DNA of 64,000 nt from Myxocyprinus asiaticus (lineage: Eukaryota > Chordata > Actinopteri > Cypriniformes > Catostomidae): positions 39,074,001 through 39,138,000 of the forward strand of contig NC_059365.1 in NCBI RefSeq assembly GCF_019703515.2, written 5' to 3'. Below, piece after piece: positions 14,201 through 22,639 of this stretch. The position numbers and the translations under genes are program-made. The notes beneath the pieces were generated by a model. That model was not told where the DNA came from, ran no database searches, and saw nothing but the letters and a program-made list of their open reading frames with translations. Positions within the stretch are counted from its first letter, which is position 1; each line of letters begins with the position of its first letter.

Positions 14201-17200
14201 TTTCCCGGTGGCGAGCAACGCTCAGTCTCATCTAGCGAGCGAGCGAGCTGACGCACCCGTTATCCCACTCCGCGGATGCATGGCGGGTCCACATGGCTAC
14301 ACGATTCAGTTCATACGCCAGCCATCTCGCTCCCAGTTTGAAATTAATCTTCCCTCCCAAATTCATTAGGTGGGGAAATTAATCATTACTAATCACACTT
14401 GAGGTGTGTATATTGAATACTGTCACTGTCCTGTGTGGTCTGTGACATCCTAATTATTTTCATCCCTCCCAAATTCACTAGGTGGGGAAATTAATCATTA
14501 CAAATCATACTTGAGGTGTGTATTGGATGTTATCACCACCCTGTGTGGTCTGTGACATCCTAATTATTTCCTTCCTCCGGGATGTTACTCACTTTGTTGC
14601 TTCTGTGTATTGCGTTCAATAAGAACGTTATCACAAAAGAGCAAAGCACTCATTGCGTGAGATGCACACACATTCTGCTACACGCTCCAATATGGAATGC
14701 CAAAAGGGTCATATTTCACCAATGGTGTCCTGTCATCCACAGTCCCATTGAAAAATGGGGTGTGATGGTGCAGTGTGCAGAAAATTCACAATCTCCTCGC
14801 AGAAAACGCAATAGGGATTGTTTAGAACTGCAATGCTACATGCTCCAATATGGAACGCCACAAGGGTCATATTTCATCAACGGTGTCCTGTCATCCACTG
14901 TCCCATTATAAATGGGGTGTGATGGTGCAGTGTGCAGAAAATTCACAATTTCCTCAAAGAAAACGTGATAGGGATTGTTTAGAACTGAAATAACCTATGG
15001 CCTGTCCCTAGTTCCTTGCACGTTAACGAAGTGTATCAATGCAGCACTTGACCCGTTGAAACTGAACGGCATGTGCATTCTGAATTACCTCAATTATTGG
15101 CTATTGTTAGCCTAATTAGAGGCTCTATTGTGCGAGCACAGAGATCTAGCACTTTAGCAAATGAACAGTCTGGATCTCAATGTCAACTGGGCAAAGAGCA
15201 AACTTTCCCCCAGCCAACAAATCTCTTTTTTGAGGGTCCGACTCGACTCAGTGAGCATGTGTGTGCACCTTACGAGCAAGCGCGTTCAGACCGTTCTTCA
15301 GTGTCTGTCCCAGTTCATACTGGGGAAAACACTTCCACTGAAATCTTTTCAAGCAATGTTGGGTCTCATGGCATCAGCTTCCACCATTGTACCGTTAGGT
15401 CTCTTACACATGAGACCTCTCCAGTGCTGGCTCAAGTGTAGTACGTAAATTGGCAGGGTGGAATTCATCCACTGTCATTGATGAGCCTGGTGCAGTGCCT
15501 CCTAAGTCTTGGTTACGTATGCAACCTTGGTTCCCTGAGATGATGGGAACGAGACATTGCGTAAGCTGGCCGCACTACAGACTCAGAGTTTATTGAGGTG
15601 CGAGCGATGCGCTGTTTGTCCCTCAGTCAGAGAATTCTGAGGAATGGTGTTTGCGTGCCCGCTTATATACCGGACAGCTTCAGGCCTAAAAGGGCGGGGC
15701 TTAAACACCATAGCCAATCTTAGAATTGCCGTTATTGTAGAAGGGTTTCAACTAGGTCGTCGGAAAAGGATTTTCCCGTATGCGTCAGCATAATGCAATG
15801 TCTTGTTCTTTTCATCTCAGGGAACCGAGGTTACTTATGTAATCGAGATGTTTTCTTTCCTGTGTTGATGTATTTCCTACTGATACTGGAAATTGGGGCG
15901 AGACACATCAAAGGGTTCGTCCATTTTCTTTTCAATAAACAATAGGCTTAGATCAAGTCAGCCATGAAGCATGATTTGTTACTTGCTATTGCTAGCCAGA
16001 TGGTATTAGGGGGAGGGGACGTCTTCATGCAAGAGCACATTTTATTGGACAAACCATATACACCTGTGAGTGATGAGTCATCAATATGTTTGATCTGTTT
16101 CCCTGGAAGAGGAATTTAAAACTGCTTCTCTCCACATTGTTTATTTTGCAGCTATGGCCTTTGAGGCATTTGAGAGTAAAAAGTGTTCCTTTACTTCCCT
16201 CTTGAGGTGAGAACAAGTAGTGCCTCACATGTTGAATGCGAATGGAATGTACCTGGAAGCATAAACTTCAAGTAGCCAAAATAGAAAGACCAGGCCAAGC
16301 CATGAGCCACGTTCATTTTCCTCACTTCACAGATCTCAGAGATCTCCACCGGAGCAGGACCCTGCAAGAACAGACACATGGGCAGATAAAGAGGACAGAA
16401 AATTAAAGACAGTTGTCTCTTACTACTCCTTTAATTTGCTCTGTTTTAATTTAACTGTATTTTGCACTATTTTTCATAGCCTGCATTGTCTGCTAATGCT
16501 TCCGCAATAAAAATGCACTGTTGTTTACAATGGCAATAAATTGTTCTCACAACAGTATTACTGAGTGCACCTTGAGCTAATAAATATAATTTTAATAAGA
16601 GATAGTAGTGTGATATGAGAGATAGGAAAATAACACAGATCGAATAAGACCTGATTTTGTCGTTATAAATAAATAAATTGAATGAAATTACTTATGATTG
16701 TCCAAATTAACACGCAACCGTAATAAGGATTTTTTCCTACCATTGGAGCATTTCAAGCTTTATGTGCAACCTCCATATTTTTGCGAGTCTCAGTCAGCAA
16801 GGGGCAGATAACATGCAACTGTACAGACAACAAGTCGCCTGATCAAAGACCCTATTTACACCTGGAATTAAGATGCATTTTGGGTGATCCGGTCAAAGTG
16901 GTCAGCCCTAAATATAGGTCTAAACAGGATCTGAAATGTATTGTGATCTAATCAAAAAAACCTCTTATGAATGTGGTTAAAAATGCATGTAACCACATAA
17001 CATTTGAGGTGTAAATGCTATCCGTCCTGAATGCATTCCAGACAGCAGTGAAGCACCACTCCTCACCTGTCAATCAATCACTGCGCTGAAACAAGAGTTT
17101 AAACTTTGCCAGTTACGTGAGGCTTTAAAGAGATAGTTTGTTCACCCCCAAATTTAAATATTTTTATATTTTTATAAAATACAGATTTTATATATTTTAT

Positions 17201-20200
17201 ATTTTTAATATAAAAATTATTATTATTTACTCATCCTAATGCCATCCCAGGTGTATATGACATTCTTTCTTCAGCAGAACACAAACAAAGATTTTTAGAA
17301 GAATATCTCAGCTCTGGAGGTCCATACAATGCAAGTGAATGGTGATCAGACCTATGTAGCTCCAAAAATCACATAAAAGAAACATAAAAGTAATCCATAA
17401 GACGCCAGTGGTTAAATCCATATCTTCAGAAGCAATCTGATAGGTGTGGGTGAGAAACATATCACAATTAAAGTCCTTTTTACTCTAAATCTCCACTTTC
17501 ACTTTCAGATGTGAAAGTGAAACTAAACAGCCACCACATGTGACTTTCAGATGTAAAATTAAAGTAAAAGTGGAGATTTAGAGTAAAAAAAGGACTTTTA
17601 TTTGTTTCTCACCCACACCTTTCCTATTGCTTCTGAAGACATGGATTAAACCACTGGACTCATATGGTTTACTTTTATGTTTCCTGATTTTTGGATCTGG
17701 TCACCATTCACTTGCATTGTATGGACCTACAAAGCTGAAATATTCTTCTAAAAATCTTTGTTTGCATTCTGCTGAAGAAAGAAATTCATACACATCTGGG
17801 ATGGCATGAGGGTGAGTAAATGAGAGAATATTTTCAGTGAACTATCCCTTTAAAAGGAAATAACCGTCCGATCTGAAAATATGAAAAAAGGGATACACAC
17901 AAGCACAAGAACTTCACGGATCTTCCTGATTTGCATGCAGAGATACAGATGACAAGCACACACATCTGACACTCAAGTTAATTCTGGAAATCCACTAATA
18001 TAACAGATAATTCTGCTTGAAATGTTGCGTTTGTGCTTAGATTAAATTTCAGCTGCATCTAGGAGAAAGAGCGGGCTGTTGTTTTTTTCTTTCTTTTTTC
18101 TTTTCTTTTTTTTTTTTTTTTTTGCACTTTCTTTGTCTTTTCTGACTTTGTTTGGCATTAATATCATGCAGTAGCACACAGACATAGTGGTTGATGTATG
18201 TCGTTGTGATGAGGAGGAGGGTGTGGCTGGGCCGTGAGGATGCACACCTGGCACTGAGTTGCCCCAATCAGCGGGAGAGAGAGATAAGGAGCTGGAGACG
18301 CCAGAAGGAGAGAGAGAGAGAGACACGGAGCTGTGTGTGTGTCGACGTATGTTTTGTGTTCTGCTGAAAAGCAAAGTTGTATGTTGTGTTTAAGTTCAAC
18401 ATTAAAGTCTACATGTATTGTTCACTCAGATTCCTGCTTCCTCCTTAGTAGGGAAGGCAGAAGCTTGTCTGCCACAGTTGTCATGAAATCTGAACACAAG
18501 TGGTCACAGGAGATGCATTTAACTGACCAGGTGTAAACAGCGATGTGTCTCTGCTAACCACATGTGATCGGATTACCCGAGATGCATCTGAATACTAAGT
18601 GTAAACTGTGTCAAATACAGCTGGATGGAGCAGAGTGCAGGGGTCTCAAGACAATTTTTTAAAGTTTTAAATTACATTTAACTTGAAACTGCATCCTAAA
18701 AACGTGGCGTTTATAGCTAAATATGCTGAAAACCAGTGTTATTCAATGGAACCACAATGAGACGCACCAAAAGTGTTTGTCAAGAACGTGTCGTGTGTCT
18801 ACCTCGGACAGATTGATGAACTCACTGTGGACTCTAGGCCAGTGATATCTTATGTTCAATGATATGTATATAAACAAAACAATATATTTACTTCTAAAGC
18901 CACTTTTTGTATCATCTTATCAATGCTTTACTCATCTACCACAATAATGTAATGTCTTTGAGTTATCTGCTATTATTATATTATTATAAATGAATATTAA
19001 TATATTTATTATAATATATATTTATATTACCTTTATTTGGGGCCTTTTTGATTGACCAAATATTGATTTATCCGATCAATGCAATTAATTTATTGGCATA
19101 TCAAGTAGTTTGATTAAATATTTTAATCGATCGACAGCCCTAAAATAAATGTTTAATAATGTCAATGCTTCATATTTGTCTATTACTTAATATGAGATGC
19201 AAACTGCAAGGTATCAATTATAATATTGTATAGTACTATAGTATTGTAGAGGCTGTGCCCACTGTGTAATGTATACTAAATGTTTTATAGTCTTTGAGTG
19301 TACTGTGAACTTTCTACGCAAGTTGCTGTTATTCATCAGTTTGTGCTTGAAAATGAGTGCTGGGTGTGAATTGTTCATTTCCTGTGTAGTCACTCCGAGA
19401 TGTTCTGTCTGCACAGTTCCAAACTGTGATATTTGATATTTTTGGAAAGATTTGTAGATCGTCTTAGTTTATTCTCAGTGTTAACTGTATCAGCTATGTA
19501 GGCCATGTGAAAAAGCATTGTAATATTGAATAATGGATAATGTTCATTGCCATCCAAGATCTCTTACAGGTCGCCACTGCAAAAAAAAAGAACCGACATT
19601 TGGCCTGTGCTGATAGTAATAAATATTATTACTCCATCAAATTCCTTTTCATATTGACATTGATATTGTTCTTCTGGCACAGAATAGATGGTTTATCTTA
19701 CCAGAATACCAAGGCTCTTAAGCAACAGGTAAACGGCACACATAATGGCCATGGTGCTCCATTGATCGTGAGATATGGAAACTCCACTCAGCATTAGCAT
19801 TATGAATATTACACACAGTCCCAGAACAGCATGTCTTCTAAAGCAAGACTGAAAGATCCTACTTATTCTGCCATGATACCTGGAAAAAAGCAGGGAAGGA
19901 GCAGGAAAGGAGTGTAGGTGTTGAATATTTTTTCAGTGCAATTATACATTTTACACTAACAGGTCCAAATCATCTATTTAAAAAATAAATAAATAAAAAA
20001 TAGTTAAAATTTATTTGTGATAGTAATAAATGTGCAGGCACAGATTATATTTGTCTAGTATTTAAAAGGGTAATTCACCCAAAAATGAAAAATATCATTT
20101 ATTCATCTTCATGTCATCCCAGATGTGTATGACTTTCTGTCTTCTGATGAACACAAACGGAGAATATTTCTGCACCGTAGGTCCATACAATGCAATTGAA

Positions 20201-21195
20201 TGTGACCAGAACTTTGGAGCTCAAAAAGCACATAAAGGCAGCATAAAAGTAATCCATACGACTCCAGTGGTTTAATCCATGTCTTCTGAAGTATTATGAT
20301 AGGTGTGGGTGAGGAACAGATCAATATTTAAGTACTTTTTTACTATGAATTCTCCTCATTGCCCATTATATGGCGATATGCATGAAGAATGTGAATTGCC
20401 AAAAACATAGGAAGAATGTAAAAGTAAAAGTACAGATTTATAGTAAAAAGGACTTAAATATTGATCTGCTTCTCACCCACACTTATCATATCTCTTCTGA
20501 AGATATGAATTTAACCACTGGAGTGTTGTGAATTACTTTTACGCTGCCTTTTTGTGATTTTGGAGCTTTGAAGTTTTGGTACCTCACACACTTGCACTGT
20601 GTGGAACTACAGAGCTGAGATATTCTTCTAGAAATCTTAATTTGTGTTCTGCAGAAGAAAGAAAGTCATACACATCTGGGATGGCATGAGGTTGAGTAAA
20701 TGATGAGAGAATGTTCATTTTTGGGTGAACTATCTCTTTAAGCATAAACGGTTTTGTCAATGGCTTTTAATATTATGAGAAACATAAATTCAGTCAATTG
20801 TGTTCATACTTTTGACTGACAGTGTAAATATTTAAAAAGAACGAAAACATTAAGAATATATTTCAACTCAGTGGACAGGTATACAAGACATTTGTCAGTT
20901 AAAGGGGATGAGGTAGGGACATAGAAAGTATACACAAACATGTATGAAATACATTATCGGCTTCTTACCTTTGCTTTGCATGAAAGAGCCACTCCTCTGC
21001 AAATAAACACATGCTATGAATACACGTTTCCACAGTAAAGCAGAAAATCATGATCACTGCTTTCTCAATAAACCGATCAGAGTCCAGCAGCCAAGCACAT
21101 AGCAGCATGAAACCCCCCAGCACAGCAGCACATATCACAGGCAGCTTGCTCCGTGGTCTGGGGACAACTCCGTCCTCTCCAATCAGAGAAGCCAT
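1973..21195 (-). CDS. sting1: STING (stimulator of interferon genes), complete gene, six coding exons
   Basis: STING is an ER membrane adaptor that binds cyclic dinucleotides (2'3'-cGAMP from cGAS) and recruits TBK1/IRF3 and NF-kB signalling. Coding exons are 21,195-20,969, 19,879-19,702, 16,361-16,253, 13,179-12,953, 2,919-2,733 and 2,265-1,973. All five introns are GT-AG and the phases join into 406 codons plus TGA with no stop. Four membrane segments lie near residues 18-37, 46-66, 92-110 and 117-135. The ligand-binding domain starts with the NVAHGLAWS block (152-160). Pocket residues align with human S162, Y167, R232, R238, Y240, E260, T263 and P264 as S160, Y165, R226, R232, Y234, E254, T257 and P258. 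The tail has a pLxIS-like SLMIS (378-382) and a PxExxD motif, PVETTD (391-396). Length fits fish STING (about 400 aa). 5' UTR exons were not identified. The gene is 19.2 kb because its introns are full of TEs. Confidence 0.95.
2433..2637. mobile_element. Tc1/mariner-type MITE in sting1 intron 5
   Basis: The left end, CACTGCCAGTCAAAAGTTTG, and the right end, complementary to it (CTTTGGACTGGTAGTG), form imperfect terminal inverted repeats beside a TA. The 205-bp interior has no ORF. The ends resemble Tc1-like fish transposon termini (CAGTxxxAGTCAAAAGTTTGGACA type). It occupies nearly half of the 467-bp intron between sting1 exons 5 and 6. Confidence 0.75.
2733..2919 (-). CDS. sting1: sting1 coding exon 5 (ligand pocket, distal half)
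   Basis: Acceptor TTATTCCTAG, then in-frame MYYCILEYATPLETLYKMS. Glu254, Thr257 and Pro258 match human E260, T263 and P264. The helix that follows (ERKQQVLLFYRTLSQILENS) matches the human FCRTLEDILADAPES region. The donor is GTGAGA after residue 309. It is separated from exon 4 by 10.0 kb of mostly transposable elements. Confidence 0.95.
2969..3051. repeat. Short imperfect hairpin in sting1 intron 4
   Basis: GCATCCTTGTTTCCTTTCCT on the left is complementary to AGGAAAGGATGCAAGAAAAG / GAAACGAGGATGG on the right, forming an imperfect stem of about 35-40 bp. It is probably a remnant of a fold-back DNA element; related words (CATCCTCGCC, CTTCCTCAGAATGC) recur near 3,350-3,420. No coding potential is evident. 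Confidence 0.45.
3052..4430. other. Intronic sequence without recognised features
   Basis: AT-rich intron 4 sequence of sting1. A GCATCATGGGAGTGG block near 3,850 and ATCATGGGTAATGTAG near 3,940 resemble DNA-transposon ends, but no full element can be delimited. No exon-like ORF with splice sites was seen. Confidence 0.5.
4431..4640. repeat. TTCTTAAGAA-rich MITE fragment
   Basis: It starts GGGGCCAGATTCACGAAACG and carries at least four TTCTTAAG or CTTAAGAA palindromes within about 150 bp. This layout is typical of short inverted-repeat DNA elements of fish. A matching right end was not found, so only one half may survive. Confidence 0.5.
4856..7603 (-). pseudogene. L1-like ORF2 remnant: reverse transcriptase and C-terminal domain
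   Basis: Reading from 7,603 downward, the pre-RT linker has the PTGKTLGPDGFATEFF block. The RT follows (LANRLSKVMTSLIH, GFIRGSSSSDNIRRF, ISLDAKKAFDMVEWDYLF, GTRQGxxIR), then a YADD block (LYADDILLF) at about 6,405-6,380. The C-terminal region has a CxxC...H...C signature (CWKCQSEDGDTTHVFWGC) at about 5,125-5,075. Compared with copy 2, about 100 bp are deleted between the GTRQG block and YADD, and several frameshifts split the frame. It once encoded the endonuclease/RT for target-primed reverse transcription; this copy cannot. L1/Tx1-type assignment rests on these motifs only. Confidence 0.82.
7923..8513. mobile_element. Non-autonomous DNA transposon inside LINE copy 1
   Basis: The 591-bp insertion is proven by the empty site in LINE copy 2, where the sequence runs CAAGTACTGAGTCCATC without interruption. 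CTGAG is duplicated at 7,918-7,922 and 8,514-8,518. Ends are imperfect inverted repeats of about 45 bp: GGTACGTTTAAATGACAAC against the complement of GTTGTCATGTAAACGGCCC, each followed by AAAACGGAAACGTTTT-like words. No transposase ORF is present. The ends look hAT-like, but the apparent 5-bp duplication is shorter than the usual 8 bp. Confidence 0.75.
9725..11385 (-). mobile_element. DIRS-like retrotransposon fragment A in sting1 intron 4
   Basis: It is collinear with the element at 53,720-57,085 over the 3' non-coding part (GCACGG..GGTAGGTCCTxCCCGA blocks) and the whole tyrosine-recombinase region. At about 11,370 it jumps to an RNase H-region word (CAACTCxxGGCAGTTGATxTG), so an internal deletion is present. 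Neither terminal repeat is intact. It shares orientation with sting1. The left edge abuts truncated LINE copy 1. Confidence 0.75.
10311..11154 (-). pseudogene. DIRS tyrosine recombinase, frameshifted
   Basis: Two overlapping frames together cover a DIRS-type tyrosine recombinase. The N-terminal part is LSFLQERLEGRLSPSTLKVY... with ALTSIKRIGDLQA (box I arginine region). The C-terminal part has HSTRS (HxxR box) and FYNL (nucleophilic tyrosine region). The intact relative at 54,720-55,577 reads through in one frame. Here the frame breaks at about 10,735-10,841 around the GYVPKVPTTPF block. The enzyme would integrate the circular DNA intermediate; this copy is inactive. Confidence 0.8.
11505..12180. 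repeat. 57-bp minisatellite in sting1 intron 4
   Basis: About 12 tandem units with a period near 57 bp. Each contains CTATCTTTTAAACTAGCATG, then CTAGTxTACTxxTTAATGTT and CCTAAAATTACCTTT. The centre, ACTAGCATGCTAGT, is a perfect 14-bp palindrome. Unit-to-unit divergence is low, with scattered substitutions and single-base indels. It lies between DIRS fragment A and sting1 exon 4. Confidence 0.92.
12181..12952. other. Intronic sequence upstream of sting1 exon 4 donor side
   Basis: Apparently unique AT-rich intron sequence between the minisatellite and the exon 4 donor at 12,952. A 65-codon ORF at 12,299-12,496 has no recognisable domain or splice context. Nothing else was seen. Confidence 0.5.
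12953..13179 (-). CDS. sting1: sting1 coding exon 4 (CDN-binding lid)
   Basis: Acceptor CCCTTGCAG; two bases complete Asp172, then residues 173-247. It includes the HILLHLNAAVPS strand and the lid segment NRAGVRKRSYKNSIY. The two arginines (226, 232) and Tyr234 match human R232, R238 and Y240, which contact and cover the cyclic dinucleotide. Donor GTGGGT, phase 0. Confidence 0.94.
13308..13450 (+). repeat. DIRS B left inverted terminal repeat
   Basis: Starting at GCTGACGACCTAGTTG and passing TTAAGCCCCACCCTTTTAGG, it is complementary to 15,640-15,805. CGGTATATAAGTGGGCGCG lies in its inner part. Confidence 0.85.
13411..13425 (+). promoter_or_regulatory. TATA-type promoter of DIRS B (antisense to sting1)
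   Basis: CGGTATATAAGTGGG lies about 260 bp before the gag ATG, inside the left terminal repeat where DIRS elements keep their promoter. Activity is inferred, not shown. If active, transcription would run plus-strand through sting1 intron 3. Confidence 0.5.
13676..14140 (+). pseudogene. DIRS B gag N-terminal part
   Basis: The ATG at 13,676 gives 154 codons. The start (FCKCSKRHIQLSDGHESCGH) matches the gag start of the 53,720-57,085 element (LCVIPGCGHYLLASDGHGRC). A Cys/His-rich pattern (HxxCGHCLGHGH...DCPHC) may bind metal. An acidic stretch (DLEDDEDFP) lies near the end. The frame stops early and later gag sequence is absent, so the protein is truncated. Gag would package RNA in the particle; this copy is probably non-functional. 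Confidence 0.7.
15060..15450 (+). pseudogene. DIRS B RT C-terminal remnant
   Basis: The frame at 15,161-15,448 reads LDLNVNWAKSKLSPSQQISF, then a DSVSMxxxLTxxR block, then MLGLMASASTIVPLGLLHMR. The same order is seen after the YLDD motif in the RT at 25,181-25,900. The YLDD box itself is missing. It ends at a stop just before a CAGCxxGGTGCAGTGCCTCC stretch and the internal complementary region. Confidence 0.75.
15640..15805 (-). repeat. DIRS B right inverted terminal repeat
   Basis: Complementary to 13,308-13,450, and carrying about 20 bp (CATACGGGAAAATCC) that the left copy lacks. TATATACCGG is the mirrored TATA word. Confidence 0.85.
16253..16361 (-). CDS. sting1: sting1 coding exon 3 (start of ligand-binding domain)
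   Basis: Acceptor TGTTCTTGCAG; encodes residues 136-171 plus one base. It carries VEISEICE, then NVAHGLAWSFYFGYL, the STING connector and dimer helix. Ser160 and Tyr165 correspond to human S162 and Y167 (Tyr167 stacks on the ligand base). The human Y163 position is Phe here. The donor is GTACAT. Confidence 0.95.
17124..17854. mobile_element. Palindromic fold-back MITE (731 bp)
   Basis: The first arm runs from TTTAAAGAGATAGTTTGTTC to about 17,515. The second arm from about 17,516 to 17,854 is its reverse complement, ending GAACTATCCCTTTAAA. The centre is around a CACTTTCAGATGTGAAAGTG palindrome and a further TGACTTTCAGATGTAAA copy. Each arm contains the CATCCCAG, CACTTGCATTGTATGG and GTGGGTGAGAAAC words. 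Transcribed sting1 pre-mRNA would contain a stem of over 300 bp. Confidence 0.85.
18205..18476 (+). mobile_element. Gypsy-type solo LTR
   Basis: It starts TGTGATGAGGAGGAGGG and ends CTGCCACA. It is flanked by GTCGT (18,200-18,204) and GTTGT (18,477-18,481), a 5-bp target duplication with one change. It is a diverged relative of the LTR at 29,417-29,659 (shared GCTGGAGACGCCAG, GAGAGAGAGA, AACATTAAAGT words). An internal AACATTAAAG to TTGTTCACTC region precedes the end. No internal retrotransposon region remains. Confidence 0.8.
19702..19879 (-). CDS. sting1: sting1 coding exon 2 (TM3-TM4)
   Basis: Acceptor TTTTTTCCAG; the first base completes Arg76, then residues 77-135 follow. It encodes the cytosolic loop beginning YHGRISRIF (compare RYRG.. 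in mammals), a third hydrophobic segment (AVLGLCVIFIMLML) and a fourth (STMAIMCAVYLLLKSLGIL). The donor is GTAAGA and the exon ends in phase 0. Confidence 0.9.
20062..20741. mobile_element. Palindromic fold-back MITE, second copy (sting1 intron 1)
   Basis: Same family as 17,124-17,854. The outer ends TTAAAAGGGTAATTCACCC and GGGTGAACTATCTCTTTAA are complementary. Arms contain CATCCCAGATGTGTATGAC and its complement. The centre near 20,350-20,430 differs between copies. It lies between sting1 exons 1 and 2. Confidence 0.82.
20969..21195 (-). CDS. sting1: sting1 coding exon 1 (TM1-TM2)
   Basis: Encodes residues 1-75 plus two bases of codon 76. The ATG at 21,195-21,193 is the only start that leads into the hydrophobic segments (LPVICAAVLGGFMLLCAWLL, then AVIMIFCFTVETCIHSMCL). 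The CLFAEE block matches CSLAEE of mammalian STING. The exon ends CAAAG with donor GTAAG. The bases directly before ATG end in TTTAG, so a 3' splice site right at the start codon and an upstream non-coding exon are possible. Confidence 0.92.
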
Positions 21196-21446
21196 CTAAA
21201 CACATTATAATCACAGTTAAGACATGACATATTGATCAGACACTTTTCGGCAAGGGTAAATCAAGAAATCAGCATGTTGGTTCGAAATGTTTTTCCATCT
21301 AAATAGGACCCAATGGGCTTAATTTTGGACAAGTTCATGTTTCAGTCTATGCCCCCAAAACAACTTGGTCTTATACCAAAAATTTTACAAAATTAGGTTC
21401 AGTAGTTCACATGTTAATGTAATCCTGAAGTAAGGATAGTGTAAAC

Positions 21447-21869
21447 ATGTTTGGCTCGCTGTCTCTGGTGGAGGGCTCGAGACTTGACCTGAGACAATAT
21501 TCCTTGACCCTACGATATCGCTTCCCTCCCCCAAAAGGAACAAAACCTGAAATGGCTTTGGGAGTGGGGGGGAGGTCGTTTATCAGCAAGCCTTATTGGA
21601 TAAGAAGGGAGGAGATGCTGCAGATGATAGAACAAGCGGTTGCTGCTATTGAGCTAATGGAATCCGCAACGCACGTAGTTGGGGGGCCTGCTCCTGGTGA
21701 GAGACTCGAATGGGAGGGCTATGATATCGCAGGGACAAAGACAGTCAAGCCAGAGGCATGCTTGCAGCATCCGAAAGGGAGGACCCTCATTGCATACAGA
21801 CAAGGCTGTTTGGAACAAGCCCACCACCCCCAACTGAGGTATGAATGGGCTGGGTTCCTAAAACTTTGA
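21447..21869 (+). CDS. Unrecognised 140-codon ORF
   Basis: An ATG-started ORF whose product I do not recognise. It is rich in Gly, Glu, Leu and Arg, has no membrane segment, and contains an amphipathic-looking stretch (EEMLQMIEQAVAAIELMES). It lies upstream of and antisense to sting1. Downstream (about 21,890-22,080) a GATGTGGAxxxGGTAxGGATGTAG block is duplicated. The surroundings could be an unclassified mobile element, and the ORF could be fortuitous. No splice signals support a host exon. Confidence 0.25.
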   Translation: MFGSLSLVEGSRLDLRQYSLTLRYRFPPPKGTKPEMALGVGGRSFISKPYWIRREEMLQMIEQAVAAIELMESATHVVGGPAPGERLEWEGYDIAGTKTVKPEACLQHPKGRTLIAYRQGCLEQAHHPQLRYEWAGFLKL

Positions 21870-22639
21870 TTAACTTTGGTTAAATGGAATGATTTAGATG
21901 TGGATACGGTTGGTACGGATGTAGCTGTGGAATACGTCAGATGATCAATGGACCAGTGAGCAGATTTGCTACGATGGGTCGCACCTATTAACTAACAGAT
22001 GAACTAGCTAATAGATCTTTGTGCACCTTTTGATGTGGAGTTGGTATGGATGTAGATGTGGAATGCGGGCTGTGGTGGTCGTGATGCCGATGCGAAAAGA
22101 GTGGCTCAGGAGAGTTTACTGGGATGCCGGATTTGAGAAGAACCAGTTTAAGGTGGTTTTGGAACCAGAAAAAGGCTGAAAGGCTGGAGTGCATTGGAAT
22201 AATGTTTTAATTAAATTATTAATCTTTAGATTCCCTCGCCTTAAATTAAAGCTGTAATAGAGCTCGAGTGACATGAAGCCGAAGCAGCGCCCATTCACGG
22301 AGGCAGCCTTACGCCATTTACGGACCATTCCAGGTGGAAGGTTAAGATGAGAGGACCTGTATACAGCCATAGGGAGCTGTACAACAGGTATTCAGCGAAG
22401 CAGTGGCAGCTTGCGAAGGCAGCCTCGACGGCGGGGTCTGCTTTGGTGAGAAAAATTAGAATGAAAGAAAGACAGTGCAGAAACAACGGTTAAAGTGGCA
22501 GTCGCCGTTGCCACCAAATATGAAAAGAGTAGCTGCTGTGGTAGCTTGTTGAATAACGTGATAATTGCGATGAGCTTATCCGATGAGGGCAAATGCTTTG
22601 CGCAGAGTAGTGGTTCATCCAAGTCTGTCGTGTGGATCT

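Larger units (their letters stand above)
13306..15850 (+). mobile_element. DIRS-like retrotransposon B, internally deleted, antisense in sting1 intron 3
   Basis: It has the DIRS layout. A left terminal repeat (13,308-13,450) is matched in inverse by a right terminal repeat (about 15,640-15,805); both include TTGAAACCCTTCTACAATAA and a TATATA word. An internal complementary region at about 15,511-15,570 (CTTGGTTCCCTGAGATGATG) is complementary to the outer right end at 15,795-15,850. Between them are a gag remnant and an RT/RNase H remnant; most of pol and all of the recombinase are missing. The left repeat lacks about 20 bp present in the right one. It runs opposite to sting1. Confidence 0.85.
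16849..18612. mobile_element. hAT-like non-autonomous element with two nested insertions (sting1 intron 2)
   Basis: The left end (TTTACACCTGGAATTAAGATG, then GGGTGATCCGGTCA) and the complement of the right end (TTTACACTTAGTATTCAGATG, then GGGTAATCCGATCA) form imperfect inverted repeats of about 50 bp. Inside lie a 731-bp palindromic MITE (17,124-17,854) and a 272-bp solo LTR (18,205-18,476). Removing these leaves about 0.75 kb without an ORF. Family assignment is tentative; the duplicated target site is not clear. Confidence 0.6.

Noticed and set aside
18042..18374. 110-codon minus-strand ORF
   Set aside because: Made of poly-T and GA microsatellite sequence overlapping a solo LTR; not a gene.
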